A stretch of 64,000 bases of DNA from Tetrastigma voinierianum (GCA_016808115.1 JAEQBH010000903.1:186001-250000), one strand, 5' to 3'; positions 1-12,859 are shown, counted from the first letter of the stretch. A program made the numbers and translations. Notes: generated by a model not told the origin, from the letters alone.

Positions 1-416
1 GGAGGGGAACTTAATGTCTGATGCCCTTAACCAACTGGTGGGGAGTCATCGATGAATCTCTGCTACATGGACCATCCTCTAAATACCCTTGGTATTGCAC
101 ACCAACCTTAGTATGGTTATTCTTAAAGGTGTGCTTTGACCTACTCTAGCTAGTTCATATTATTTTTCAAGTTGAGTTGAGTTTAGTTGGAGGGAGATTT
201 GAGTACTTTATGTTATTTTGGAATGATCATATTCTGGGGATATAAGAGAAAGTTATGCAAAGATTAAAGACATTATGCCATTGTTCTGTATCATTCAGGA
301 GATATTAAATGGAGTGTTGAATGTGACTTCTGGATCCAGTGAAATCAGTTTGAATGTTTGCTCATTTTGAGTGTTTTCTTAACAATAATAAACTTTATTT
401 AATTAGTTTTGTGTTT
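1..416. other. Non-coding flank of the first LTR, no gene
   Basis: No open frame of note. The stretch and its continuation after 2446 are the sequence into which the 417-2446 LTR inserted. Wording such as 'gttgagttgagtttag' here and a later segment near 2830 resemble the untranslated parts of old plant gypsy elements. That is an impression only, since no domain can be read. Confidence 0.3.
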
Positions 417-2446
417 TGTAAGACTGAAAGAATCAATTTTCTTAAAAAGAAGACCGTCGTAATTTCGATCAAAAATTCGAAATTTATTCTCTAGATCTCA
501 GATGATAAAACGGATTTCACCGTTGGAATCACCTCACGAAATCTAGCTAGCACGTCGAATTTTGTCGAATTCCGAGACAGTTGGAGTTTGCATGTTTTTC
601 GAGGCATCACGTTTCGGGTGCCGTAAAACGATATACGATGTGACAAAAGTCACTTATAACACGTACTCATGTGCCATAAGTGTCATGAGTAGAGAAATGA
701 TAGAAATGAATGGCCGAGATAGTGCCAAATGTCGAAAATCCAAGCTAAGGGACAAAATGGTCATTTTGGAATTTGTTTTAAATGAGGAAAAGACGAAATA
801 GGGATTAGTGCTCTTCTCCAAATTAAAGGACAAAAAAAAAGGTGAAATGCAGGGGGGGAGATGCAGTGAGTTGAGTTTTCATTTTTAGAGAGAGAAGGAC
901 CTCCTTCTCTCTAGATTTTCGGGAGAGATCAGGCCAGTCGAAGTCGTGGAGCAGAAGGAAAGGCATTTTGCTCTACCCGACAAGGCCTCTGAGTGGGCTC
1001 GGGTTTTGGGAGTTTTTCAGCAAACTCCAGTGAGGTAGAGTTTTATCCTACTTGAGTTTTACACTTTATTTAAGTGTTTTATAATGTTTCGGATGGTTTG
1101 AGGCCTTGAACGGCCGTTTGATCGATCCCAAAACTTAGGACCGATGAGTGAATATATTTATGGAATTTATTGGACAATCCGTGACTGTCCATGGATTTTG
1201 GGGATGTTTATGTCGGAAATTATGCATTAAATTGTGTTGTTATATGCATGAGGCCGGAATGGCCATTGGATTTCGGGTTCACAAGGTGAACCGATGATTG
1301 GATGATTGGCTGTGAACAGTAACCCCCAAGGGTTTTACTATTCACGTGAACAGTGACACAAAAAATAAAGTTTTGTGTGAAATTGTGTTTGGTCGAGTAA
1401 TTCAAGTTAAATTGCTCGTGTTTGATAATTAGCCCACGTGAGCTAATTTTTGGTGAAATGGATTGTGAAATTACATGACATGTTTATGTGATTTAAATTA
1501 TGTGAATATATGCATGATTATATATTTGCATAATGATATAGAGGTGTAATGGAATTGGCGTCATGCATTAGTATGCGGCTAGGAAGCGTCACAGAAACCC
1601 ATAGGAATGAGTGCATGAGGGGATTCTTGAGAGAATGATTTCGGAGGGTTGACTAATAAATAGAATTATCGGAGTGTGTCCATCGTCGGAGGGTAGTCCA
1701 TATATAAAATATCAATCGTCGGAGTCGCCCCAATTGATATATCTCGAAGGGTAGTACACTAAATATAACATCGGAGACAATCCACTACTTATATCGGAGG
1801 GTAGTCCATAAATAATAACAAATATCTTTGTTAAAAATAATGTTTCTCATACGAGGCTTAGGCAAGTGTGAGGGAGTCGGTGAGGACTCGGGGTATGAGT
1901 TGTACAGGTAGACATTCAAGTAGGATCATGCATTTGCTTGAATGTGTGTTTACTTTGGAGCATTGCATATGCACTTAGGTGGAGAGTAGCCCATTTAGGG
2001 TGATTCAGCATCTTGAGCATTCTTTCCTTATCGAGAACATATTTTTCGAATTATAGGGAGCGCACGAGGAGACGGCTCGTCATAGAGGCCGCTTTAGAAG
2101 AAAGTCGGATTGTGGCTTTGGTTTTATGATGTATACATGTATTAGAATTTTAATATATGTTGTATAAGAGTGAATTATCAACTCTTGAACTATGAGATGT
2201 GTATTTGGTTGGGATATATTGGTTAAGTGATGATGCAGGGGCCCAAGTGGCGATTATTTACTCTCATTTGGACCCTATGTGGTCATTGGATGTCTTGGGA
2301 CGAGGTTATGTACTAAGGGTGAGTTCACAATACAAAGGAGACTACGCGATTTTCTGTAAAGAGTGGTGTCGGAGTAGCTTGAGCATCCACTAGTATAACA
2401 CGGGTTAACGGGTAGTCAACGGACCCCCGAGATTTGGGGTGTCACA
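417..2446 (+). mobile_element. G1-family LTR, Ty3/gypsy type, solo, + orientation
   Basis: The LTR starts TGTAAGACT and ends GGGGTGTCACA, the same termini (5'-TGTAAGAC...GTCACA-3' in element direction) as the copies near 16.8, 31.3, 48.4, 53.9, 56.7, 57.5 and 61.0 kb. It shares the family's internal landmarks: a segment with AGTGGAATT-type leader wording, 'gcatgagggagtcggtgagg'-like text near 1875, and a block of short units ending in GGGTAGTCCA at 1670-1820. No internal gag/pol is attached, so it is a solo LTR. The flanking five bases (tgttt left, gattt right) match at only three of five positions, so the TSD is decayed or absent. Short open frames inside are not genes. Confidence 0.8.
1670..1820 (+). 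repeat. LTR-internal short-unit repeat (TCGGAGGGTAGTCCA units)
   Basis: Four to five degenerate units of roughly 30 bp carry TCGGAGGGTAGTCCA followed by AT-rich text and an AATTGATATA word. The same block, inverted with the element, lies in the other G1 LTRs at about 17840-18010, 19510-19720, 31830-32040, 54590-54730 and 61760-61990. Copy number and spacing differ between LTRs. Function unknown. Confidence 0.6.
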
Positions 2447-4020
2447 GATTTGTTTTGGTTTGTTTTCATTAGGTTTTAGTTATTTTTAATTCTTTTGATC
2501 AATACTCTATATTTCACTTTTTCCATTGCTAAGGGACTAGTGATAAATTTGGTTAGGGGTGTTCTACTCCAAAGGTGACATTTTTAGCAGCTTAATTCAC
2601 ATGCTTTTAGGCCCTTTTGAGAGGAAACTATGCTTACTTAGCCACTTTGACGAGTTGTTGGTCTCAAACTATTGAACTAATGTTTCCTTGGAGAATGTAC
2701 TATTTAGAAGCCTTTTTAGGTGTGGTTTTAACTCTTGGGAGCATGGAGTGAAGTAATGAGATTTCCACGAACTCAAATGAAGACTTGGGAGAGGAAGAAA
2801 AGCATTGAAAGCTGAAGAGAACCAATTTTGCTCTCACCCAACAGTGAGAGCTAGCATGTATTTTGACGATCTTTTCTAATTTATTTCTATTTTTAAGCCT
2901 CTAACATGTTGTAAAGGATATGGAAACTATGTAACTTGCCCTAAAAGGCCCTGGGGACGTGATTTCGTGTATAGATAAAGGGAGGTAGGATTAAAAAAAC
3001 ACATACAATTATTGATTCGATTGTTACTTTGTTTTTTTAATCTTTCAGTAAAAATTTTCCTTTCGTTTGTTTTCCATTCTGTTTATGCATGAGTTACCTT
3101 CAATCTATGGCATGTTTCTACCCTAGAATGAGTGAGTAAAATCATCTGTTGGGGATAATGCAGATCTAAGACACAAGGTTGAGGGTGATCGACGAGGCAC
3201 AAGCTTCATACTAAAGGTACATTAATTTAATTGTGAAAAAGTCCCAAATAGGTTAGACTTATCAAGCCTTGAAGCACCTTTAAATAACTACACCTTTAAA
3301 GATTAAAATGTACAAAGTAGTGGATTTTATCTCACCTATGTTAGGTATCCGGTTAACATAATTAAATCTTTGAAGGACATTTGGGAATCCACTATAAAAC
3401 AAATCATAGTCAATTATGCCTTACCAGTAGTTACGTACTTTATGATTAGAAACCAAATGATCTTGATTAGAACGTTAGATGTACAAAATCTTCTAATTGC
3501 ATAAGCAAAATTAGGTGTGGTATATCTAAGTCTATTGAACTCCTAATGATATGAGCATACTTAAGTGTAAAACTTGAAATTTTCATAATGCGTGAGGGAA
3601 TCATTAATTTATTGTTCTCTTAGTTATTAAAAAAAATTAAACTGTTCACTATTCACAAAAGTGTGCTTCTATTGATAGAGGCGGAACCTTAACCAATCTC
3701 TTTTAATTAAGAACTAATTGATTTATTGCTACATAAAACACACTTTTATGACGTACCTGTCGTACTAGTGCATTAAATTATATGTTAGAAGTTAATGATT
3801 TTTAATGCTTAACATGTGTGGGATTCCAAGTGGTGTGTATCGCTCAAAGAATTAAAGAGTTATGATCTCTTGATTAAGGATGACAATTTCGTGGGTTTAA
3901 TAGGTCACTTAGCCCTATTGAGAAGGGTTTAGATTAATGCTAATTGGGTTTGAGATTAAAATTATCGCTTAACATGTGCTGAGCCCAATAGACCAAATTC
4001 CCAATTTTAAATTTGAATTT
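2447..4020. other. AT-rich intergenic sequence, no gene seen
   Basis: No open frame or domain is recognisable. The segment 2760-3200 (a CTCACCCAACAGTGAGAG palindrome near 2835, then ATGAGTGAGTAAA near 3127) resembles non-coding parts of old Athila-like retroelements, but no gag or pol can be read. Confidence 0.3.
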
Positions 4021-5300
4021 TTTTGAGGTTGTATTGTAAAAATTTATTATTCAAATAAAACCAAGTCAATTTGGCCCAACCCGTTTTGGCCCATGACCCA
4101 TATGGGTTTGGCTTGGGTTAGCTCGATTAGCCCACTTGGCCCAAATTTTTTTATTCAATTTTTTAAAGTAACTTGCTAAGGAATTGAGATTTTCAAGGAT
4201 TCATCTATAAAATTTGATATTTTGACTATCTCTTTTGTAGCATAGGAGATTTAAAAATAATTATTATTATAATATATGATTAATATATTAAACTTTGTTG
4301 TTTTAACTATTTTATTTTCTTCCTTAAAAAAACTATTTTATTTTCAATTTCTAAATGTATCTTTTTAATATAATTTATATGATAATTTAATATTTAAAAA
4401 ATCTTGTATGAAAATTTAGAATTAAATAAATTACAGTTTTAATATTAAATATATTTTTATTTATCTCATTAATCCTATTTTAAATATTTACAATTTCATT
4501 TTTTTATCCTTTAAATTTTATTCAAACTATATATGTTTTTATAAAATAAAGTTGTACTAGTTTATAATTTAAATTAAATTTAATAACTAAATTATTAGTA
4601 TATTTTAAATAATTTTATTACTTAAACTAGTGTTAATAATAAAACAATATTATTTTTAAAATAATTAACAATAAGTATATACTAATTTCTTTCCTAATAT
4701 GATTATATCTTTTAACAATATAGGTTTTCAAACAAATATGATATTTCATTATTATACGGTTGAGATGAAATTTTGGAAAAAATATTTTTTTATTCCAAAC
4801 ATAAATGAAATTTATGTTGTTAACATTCTAAATTAATTAATAGATGATGATAACTCAACCACCATTGAGGATATACATCTTTGTAACGTGAAATCACATA
4901 TTATTATTGGATATAACGAGAATGATGATGAAGATTAGGGCTATTTAGCTAGTTAGTTTGGTACTTTAGTTATAACAATGTTCTAACATTATTTATTTAT
5001 TTAAATCTGTTTACTATTATTATATTGTTTAGACTCAATCATTTTATATATTAATTATTATTATATATTTGTATATTATTTTTTTATTTTAATGATAAAT
5101 TAGTAAAATTAATTTTTTTAGTATTTTTATAGTTTGCCTGCGAACCTTATTTTGCTTTAATCCGTACTTTGTTTGGACTCGATCGAAAAACTAACCCGAA
5201 TAAAAATAGGTCAAATTAGCCCAACCCATTTTGACCCGCAACCTGAATAGACTTGCTCGAAATAGATTCAACTGACACGTTTACTAACTCTAATTAAAAT
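4021..5300. other. Very AT-rich block bounded by GGCCCA/GACCCG-rich words
   Basis: A roughly 1-kb stretch of nearly pure A/T is bounded on the left (4070-4145) by 'cccaacccgttttggccc' wording and on the right (5200-5260) by 'cccaacccattttgacccg'. Words of this kind occur in non-autonomous plant DNA transposons. I see no clear terminal inverted repeat or TSD, so the call stays open. Confidence 0.25.
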
Positions 5301-6637
5301 CTATAACATGGATGGGGATCAGGTTTCCAATAATCTGCCCCACCCCGATATAAAAATTTCACAAATATCCTTCATATATATAAATATGCATTTCCTTTCC
5401 TTTCTCTCTATCCTCTAGGGTTTCATATCATTTGCAACTCTGTTGATCTCATTTGGAGTTTTCAAAGAACCATCACTCCTGAATGTGAGTTTGGGTATGT
5501 CTGACAGATCATTGTGTACTTGGTTTGATCATTCGTCTTTGGATGAAAGATTTTCTCGGTAGGTTGCTCATATTTGAAACTTGTATACATTTTTTTGTGG
5601 TTCTCACCTCCCTTCTCTAAAATCTATTTTCCAGGGAGAGAAAGTGAGGGTTTTTTTGGCCGACTTCATCTCTACTCAACTTTTGATTCTGGCAACTCCT
5701 AGTGTGTCTCTCTTTGATTCCTAATTCTAATAGTTTTATCGTCGAATGTTCTCTCTTTTTTCTCCTTTCACTTTGTTTTAGCTGATAAGTTACATAATCA
5801 AATTGTTTTCGATTTATATGTGGTTTTGAATTTTCATCTTTCATCTTCTCTCTTTGAATCCAATCATGGCATCATTACGAAGTATAGCCTTCAGGACCCA
5901 TGTCTCTATTTTGATACAAATTTTAAGGGTCTTAATGAAATCCCAATTCTCACATCATTTTTTCCATGATGGATTAAAATTTCAATGTATTTTTTTTTTT
6001 TTTTTTTTGTTATGGAATTTTATTTTTTGGGTCATTTTCTTTTCTCAACGACCAAACGATATGAGATGGGAAGATAACATTGTTGATGTAAAGATATTGT
6101 GTGCCAACCGATTAAATAATGGCATCGATGTATCTTTATATAATGTTGTGTGCCAACTATGGGAATACCCTATTCATCCGCCCCGGGTTTGGGAAACCTT
6201 CTATATGCCCTGTCCCAAACCCGCTTGGTTGCCATTCCTACTCTTGATGGTTTTGCAAGCAACATAATCTATTGGAGTCAATTGAAACCATAATATAATT
6301 GTAAAACTTCATAACTTTAGTTAGAAGCCTCAAAATAGTTGAATTTTCATCTTAGTTAGAGCTTGAGAAGATTAGATGTTTTGCATAGGTCACTATAAAA
6401 TTTTTAGCTTACAATTTTTCTATCATTTCTCTCTTTATATTTTATTGTTGTTGAAGCAATACACAATAACAATATGTACCTAAAAGCCATTCTCATGTAA
6501 AAACTATCATTATACAACACTTCTTTAATGGAAAATTGCACACAAAGTAGTAGGAAAAGTAGTCTCAAATACTACATGAACACATAAATAATACTATAAG
6601 ACAAACCATGCTTATTAACTTAAAATGACTTTTGATA
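5301..6637. other. No supported gene; poly-T and dispersed-repeat wording
   Basis: A leader-like stretch at 5395-5470 (ctctagggtttcat, then a GTGAGT word) could be the relic of a 5' untranslated exon. A T-rich run lies at 5988-6007. At 5315-5345 and 6165-6240, 'ccgccccgggtttggg'-type wording matches a GC-rich motif seen in dispersed plant repeats. The frame at 5854-6267 crosses these features and has no recognisable domain. Confidence 0.3.
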
Positions 6638-7848
6638 TTATAAAGCTTGAACATTTGATGAAGAAGATGCATTTGTATCCAAGCAAGATTTTGTTTGAGT
6701 GAAGGTAGCATCCCAAGGCCCAGTCAATTCAGTGATGTCATATTCAACCTCCTCATAATTCTCTTGAGCACATAAATCTCCTTGACACTTTCTAATTCTT
6801 TCTAACTCCATGGCACTCTTCTATCATTGCTGGTCTCTGTTTCATCCCATTCAAGTTTATGCATTGTCTTGCCAAATGAGCAAAAGCATTGATCTCTTGT
6901 CCGCCCTCTTTACAACTCGAGTATCAAGAAGATCGATGCGATTTTCTTTCATGGACAATATGAAATATGTGGCTAGCTTTTCTCTTCTCAGGATCCTAGT
7001 TTTTTCAATATTGGCTTTCCGTTAAAAAAGCTTCAATAAGAACTATTCCAAAACTATAAACATCACTTTTTTCAGTAAATTGGCTTGATTGAAAGTACTC
7101 GGGGTCCAAATATCCAAAAGTACCCTGTACTTGGGTGGTCAAATGTGTTTGGTCGATGGTAATAGATTTGGAAGTTCCAAAATCTTGCCACTTTGCTCGA
7201 TATTTATCATCTAAAAGAGTATATTAGTCGATTTGATATCCTCGATGATAAGGTGAATTGTAGAAATGAATATAGTAAGAAAAACTGCAATGGTGGCAGT
7301 ATAACGCATTTCCCATGTAATCGAAATTTCTTCATTTTGGTCATGGATATGTTAAAGGGTTCCATTAGGAATGAACTCATACACCAACAAAGGTACCACG
7401 ATACTCTAAACAACATCCTAATAGCTTAACCACATTTCTATGATTAATTTGGGATAGAATGACAACCTCATTGATGAATTGTCTAAGTTTGTCTTCACCC
7501 ATTATCTTCAACTTTTTAACTGCGACAATTCTTCCATCCATCAACATTCCTTTATAGAAATACCTTGGCCTCCTTGACCAACAACCCGATTTTCATTATA
7601 GCGATCGTTGGCTTTCTCTAACTCTTTGGGAAGTAGACAATGGTTTTATCAAGCATTTCCTTCACTCGAAGATAATTTTTTGTTCCAAAGAGTAAACCAC
7701 CGTTTCTTTTTAAAGCATTTCTCCTTGTAGTGGTACAGCTACTCCTTCTTAGTACTCTGTATATCCACCATGCAAAGATCACCAAAAGCAATGTCCCAAT
7801 TCCTATTGCTATGCCTACACCAATCACAACATAGAAAAATGTTGCTTT
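6638..7848 (-). pseudogene. WAK-like receptor kinase pseudogene: transmembrane plus kinase exon
   Basis: Wall-associated kinases sit in the plasma membrane, bind pectin outside the cell and signal through a cytosolic Ser/Thr kinase. Read on the minus strand, this exon begins with a membrane segment (IGVGIAIGIGTLLLVIFAWW), then GQGGQG (glycine loop), VAVKK (ATP-site lysine), HRNVVKLLGCC, DIKSTNILLDD, a DFGTS activation segment, GTFGYLDPEYFQSSQFTEKS and SDVYSFGIVL. The tail ends at a TAA at 6638-6640. At least three frameshifts break it: just after the glycine loop, before VPLLVYEF, and an extra G inside the catalytic HRD. The C-lobe after FLTESQ has lost its frame again. The other exons lie at 10163-10335 and 10745-11611 on the same strand. 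Family assignment is secure; it is a dead gene copy. Confidence 0.9.
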
Positions 7849-10162
7849 GTCTAGTAATTTAAAAAAAAAACTACTAATTAACTCACAGAATGTTACTAAA
7901 TAGAGTATATATCACTCCTCATCAACATCTATCTATAAACATAGGAAGTATGATCGTACTGTAAGTATTTTAAAATTTATGTGATAAAATGCTCTTTCCT
8001 TATAATTTAATAATCATCATTTTAAAGGAATACTTTTAAGTTGAATTAAATTTGTAAAGTTGTTTTTTTCTCTTAATCGCTTCCTTTTTTCTTATGGGTT
8101 TGCAGATATTATTAGTCCATAATTAGAAAAACATGTGATCCTAGGAATACTGGTATGTCACTTGTGCCTTCTGTAAAGGAACAGTCATTGTGATACGCAA
8201 CTATCATTTTTGTTTCTATGTTCTTATGGGAATGCTACCATCTTATTAGAATCCTATGTTGTCTTTCAAACTTGGTTATTGGATTCTTACACTAATTCCC
8301 TAATCAAGCTTCCTTCCTAGCAGACGAAAATGGAGCCAAGTTTCGAGGAATTAATCTATGCAAAATTATTGTGACGTTTTGGTGCAATTGGAAAGCTAAA
8401 TGACTCAAAATACCAGCACATGATTCCAAGCTTAATTTGGTGTTACCATATAATTTCTGTCAAATGGTTCTGGTCCATCAAATGAAAGTCATATTGCACC
8501 AGGAAAATGCTACTTCGAACATCAAACAGTATACATGAAAACTGGAAATTAATATTTTATCTTCATTTTTATTTCTCTTTGAATGATAATAAACTTTACG
8601 ATTTGAATTTGTGTACAAATATTAAGTTGAAATAATTATGTATTCTCATTCAATATTAAGTAACAATATGAATATATTTTAAAAAAAAAAAAGGTAACAA
8701 TATGAATAACAATAGAAAAATAAACTAGCAACAATATCCTTAATTACGAACAACTTAAAATAGTTTTTTAGTTTTATTTCTTATTATTTGACCATGTGAT
8801 TGAAAAACAATATTTTATTTTAAACTGTCGTGATAAAATATTGTCGGAGTTAGACCATATATTGACTGTTGTTGTTTTCTAGTAAACATTTTTAGGAACA
8901 AAGTGCACTAACAAATTGTTTTTAAAAAATAAGAAGAAATTATTCCCATTGATTTTTTAAAGAAACACTTGAAAAAAAATTCAATATTTTCGTATGAGGA
9001 GCAGAGCACCGGCTGTATTCTAGGTTGTTTCCTGAAACTACAAAATTCATGTACAGAGCTAAAAAGCTATTTCTCGTTCCTAGAAATTAAGAGGGAAAGA
9101 AGATTTAAATTTTTTTTCTTCAATTTGGGTTTCTTCACAAGAAAATATATTATTGAGACAGAAAAATTTGACTGTATATATAACCTGCAAATTTTCACTG
9201 AAATTCTGTAATTTTATAAAGAAACTGTTTTTATATCTCCTTTTTACTGTTTTTTCTTCTCTATCATTTCATTGGTAATTCTTTTTCTCACTGTTTAAAA
9301 TATTATTACTATGGTTTAGGAAAATAATAATTTTACGAGTGTTTTTTAAAATAATGATGAAATATTATTTTTAAAAATTGTTTTATAATCTCCTCTGAAA
9401 CAAGAACAAAAGTTGAGAAATAGGGCTAGTTAAATATTTATAAAAAAATTTCAAAAGTATTTTTTGTCTATACTATTTTTTATTCAGTGATTTCCCGTTT
9501 CTATATAATTATTTTAAATAACTTTTTTCTGAAAATATTATTTTAAATAACTTAAAATTAAATAAAAATAATTGAAAAATATTAAAGATTATGGTGACAA
9601 AATATTTTATTTTATATGTGGTGATTCCAAGAAGTAATCCGTTTCAAAAATTGTAAGGAAAATAGCTTCCAAGTATATCTCTAAATTTAAAAAGAAAAGA
9701 AAAGATAGCATGCTATTTTGTGTCTCTTAAATTACTTATATAATTAATACTTGTTTTTTAATTTTCAAATATCCATATTATTTGGAAAAAAATTTCTCTT
9801 TCAAACTTGAAAACCCACGATTCTGTTAATTTTAATATTTTCTCTTTTGGTTACCTTTCCTCATTTTTTTTTTTTTTTCAAATTTTTGAAAACAAAAAAA
9901 AAAAAACAAAGATGGCTTCTATGTAACATGCATGCCTGAAATTTCGTTTCTGTTCTTAGATAATTATTCAATTTTTTTTAAATTTTGATTCTAATATTTT
10001 TCCAGTGAAATATATTTAAAAATCATTATCTTTCAAGATAAATCTTAAAAAAAAACATTATATTTATGTTGAAATTGTTATAAACGAAAAAATTGTTATT
10101 AATTTCTATTTCTGATTTGTACTAGAGGGAAGAGAGAAAGAAAGAAGATAGCAACATACCTT
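7849..10162 (-). other. Intron of the WAK-like pseudogene
   Basis: This AT-rich stretch separates the EGF-like exon from the kinase exon. No coding is seen. The part from about 7970 to 9760 is present a second time, in the same orientation, at about 23155-24965, including the words ataaaatgctctttcctta and gagcaccggctg. It shows small indels throughout. Confidence 0.7.
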
Positions 10163-10335
10163 GCAACACTGTTATTCCGCGGTGACTTTGATGAATGATT
10201 CTCCCACATGAAAAAGTTCCGTTCCCATTAGGAATGCATACCGTCCCGTTGATATATGTCGTAACTTCATGGTTCAAATAGAGAAATGATTCAAGAATCT
10301 TAGCTCTTAATTCAGCGAAATGATTCAAAATTAAC
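10163..10335 (-). pseudogene. WAK-like pseudogene: degraded second EGF-like exon
   Basis: On the minus strand the sequence encodes CIPNGNGTFSCG followed by HRGITVLQ and a GTATGT donor-like site near 10163. Position and spacing fit the second, calcium-binding EGF exon of WAK genes, which lies between the first large exon and the kinase exon. Several cysteines expected of the module are missing, so the exon is decayed. Identification rests mainly on context. Confidence 0.45.
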
Positions 10336-10744
10336 AATAATAAAAGTAAAAAAATTAAGAAATAAAAATAAAAAAGATCATTAAAATAAAAAGAAAATTG
10401 TGTTCAAGAGGCCTGGGAGGATTTTGCTTGGTTTTTCTTTTTTTTTGTCTAAAATCAAGGCACTTAAATCAGAGAACATTGTGTTGATTCAAAACATGAA
10501 TCAAATTTGATTTTGAAAACATTTTGTTCTGAAACAAAGGAGAACAAAATTTTTTTATTATGAAAAATATTAAATTCAAAGATTAATAACAGTTTTTAGG
10601 GAATACCACAATTAGTATTCTATGTGTTTTCAAAAATTGTTCTTAAAAACAATTTTCAAAAATAAGAACGAGACCCTTAGATTTTCGAATTGAGTTTTTG
10701 AAAAAAGTACTCTTATAATCAAATAACCCTAAATTCAAATAACT

Positions 10745-11611
10745 TACAATTACCTGATTGCTCTTGACATCCATGGGGAAGATAAGGGTTGCCTTCATAA
10801 CCCTGTTGACAAAGGCAGATGAGACTTGATGTCTGAGTGTCAGGTGAACAACGAGCATTAATGCCACAAACAGATGTGGATGTGTTGATGTTTGAGGTGG
10901 AGGCATTGCATGTTGAGTTGTATATCCGCCAGTCAAGCACTGCTTGAACATATCCCATATCTTTCACCATGTGTGGATCTTTTACATTTGTGCTAAACCA
11001 TTCATGGTCCACCATGAATGCGTATTTCACATTCATCAGGATGATCATTAGAAACAGTACCATAGAATAGGTTTCCAAAATTGTAGTGAAGGACTGGAGC
11101 CGGAGGGACTTGGGTTTGACATTCAAGCCATAGCAAATTGCCGTCTGTTGCCTGAGCATGCCTTTTTGCAGAAGGACATACCCCAACTGCCCCACCATTC
11201 TGCTGCCAGATGTGACCAGGAGCTACAACCCACAGCAGTGAATCTAGTAGAGATTTCGGAGAATGAATAGGGGCCTCCGCCTCCTCCCACGGCCGTGTGT
11301 CATTGATGGTTTTGCCAGGACAATCCCGATAAATCAGTACTGGGTTGTTGACCCTAGTGGGCTATTATCTGCTGACATTCAGCACCTCCACATTCATTCT
11401 TTCAGGAAGGCTTAAGAGGTGGGTGGGTTGTACAACTTCACTTCAAACCATTCGTCGAAGTAGCAACTATACGATCAATTTCCGAGGGGTATGGAATATC
11501 AAACGTCTCCACACTTTTCTTCACAACCAGGCATCGCTAGAACTGCTACTATAATACCTTGGCAGCCACAGTAACAAGGAGATCTAGGCACCCATTGAAC
11601 AATACTGTCAT
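10745..11611 (-). pseudogene. WAK-like pseudogene: first exon with galacturonan-binding and EGF modules
   Basis: Read on the minus strand, remnants appear in the expected order. A signal peptide tail is followed by AMPGCEEKCGDV, the start of the galacturonan-binding GUB_WAK module. YRDCPGK-type wording and WWGSWG-type wording appear with frame switches. Next comes the WAK-associated segment CKYAFMVDHEWFSTNV and VLDW, then an EGF module (CGINARCSPDTQTSSLICLC, GYEGNPYL). The readable C-terminal part is 10745-11198. Upstream, several frameshifts and stops (for example TGA after GDV) break the frame. The initiating region of this copy carries an indel, so even the start is lost. The signal-peptide part is the gene-proximal unit of the tandem array 11514-14905. 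Confidence 0.85.
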
Positions 11612-12182
11612 TCTCGAAACTATGCTCTTTGGTTGGTTCTCCAATTGAGACTCGCTTTTATACAGCGAATTAGTAATAAAGCATCTTGAAAAAAAATACC
11701 CGTAATATCTCATGCTAGCTAGTCAACTGAGGAAGTCAAGCTTGGTTATTTCCTACATGTTTTCTCCGTCCCCATAATGGAATTATGGAGCGACCACACA
11801 GCCGGGCACTGCTAGACCAATGATTTTCCATGCTATTTGGTGGGGTCTTCGTAAAGCAAAAGTAATTGGAAATAATTGAGCGCAACTATAGGACTCAATA
11901 ATATAAATATATAATAGCAGTGATAGTCGGTATGCATTCAAATAACCGAAGGCTACTTTCTAATATATGGACTTTAGGGCCACTTTGGCTATCCCTTTTA
12001 AAAGTGTTTTAAGGCCAAAAGCACTTTAAAGTATTCTTAGGACAAAAAAGGTGTTTGGTATTATTTTTAAAAACCCTTTTGAAATCTTACAAAAACATTG
12101 GAGTGTTCTTTCGAGAAGCACTGGAGATGTGTTTTTTTTTTTTTTTTTTTAAATACTTCGAAAGTTTTTGGATATGCTAAAA

Positions 12183-12293
12183 CTTTTCTTCACAACCTGG
12201 CATCGCTAGAGTTGCTGCTGCTGCTGCTGCTAATACCTTGCTTAGCCACAGTAACAAGGAGATCTGAAGCACCCATTGAACAATACTCATCAT
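12183..12293 (-). pseudogene. Signal-peptide fragment of WAK-like gene, array unit 2 (open)
   Basis: Two adjacent ATGs start a 37-codon frame with a hydrophobic signal core (VLQISLLLWLSKVL), six alanines from a GCT run, and AMPGCEEK. It is followed by TTT TAG. This is the only array unit whose signal-peptide frame I can read without a break. It lacks all later domains. Confidence 0.75.
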
Positions 12294-12859
12294 TCTCAAC
12301 TATGCTCTCTTTGGTTGGTTCTCCAATTGAGACTCGTATTTATGCAGCGAATTAGTAATAAAGCATCTTGAAAAAAAATACCCGAAATATCTCATGCTAG
12401 CTAGTCAACTGAGGAAGTCAAGCTTGGTTATTTCCTACATGTTTTCTCCTTCGCCATAATGGAATTATGGAGCGACATGCAGCCGGGCCACTGCTAGACC
12501 AATAGAGGATTTTCCATGCTATTTGATGGGGGTCTTCGTAAAGCAAAAGTAATTGGAAATAATTGAGCGCAACTATAGGGCTCAATAATATAAATATATA
12601 TTGGCATTGATAGTGCGGGCCATGGGTTCAATCTTAGAAGGCCGCTCCACAGTATGTGGATTTTACAGACACTTTGGCGTGCTGCAAAGAGTGTTTTAGG
12701 GCCAGCGCAGTATTTTTAGGATAAAAAGGTGTTTGGTATTATTTTAAAAACCGCACGAAATCTTAGAAAAACTTATGGGAGTGTTCTTTCGAAGCACTGG
12801 AGATGTGTTTTTTTTATTTTTCAAGTACTTCAAGAAAGTTTTGGATTATACTAAAACTT

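Noticed and set aside
417..2446. Five-base TSD around the first LTR
   Set aside because: tgttt and gattt share only three bases, too weak in AT-rich DNA.
4070..5290. Complete hAT-like non-autonomous element with GGCCCA/GACCCG ends
   Set aside because: The wording at the ends is suggestive, but no clear terminal inverted repeat or 8-bp TSD could be read.
5854..6267. 137-codon frame on +
   Set aside because: It crosses a 20-base T-run and dispersed-repeat wording. No domain and no partner exons are seen.
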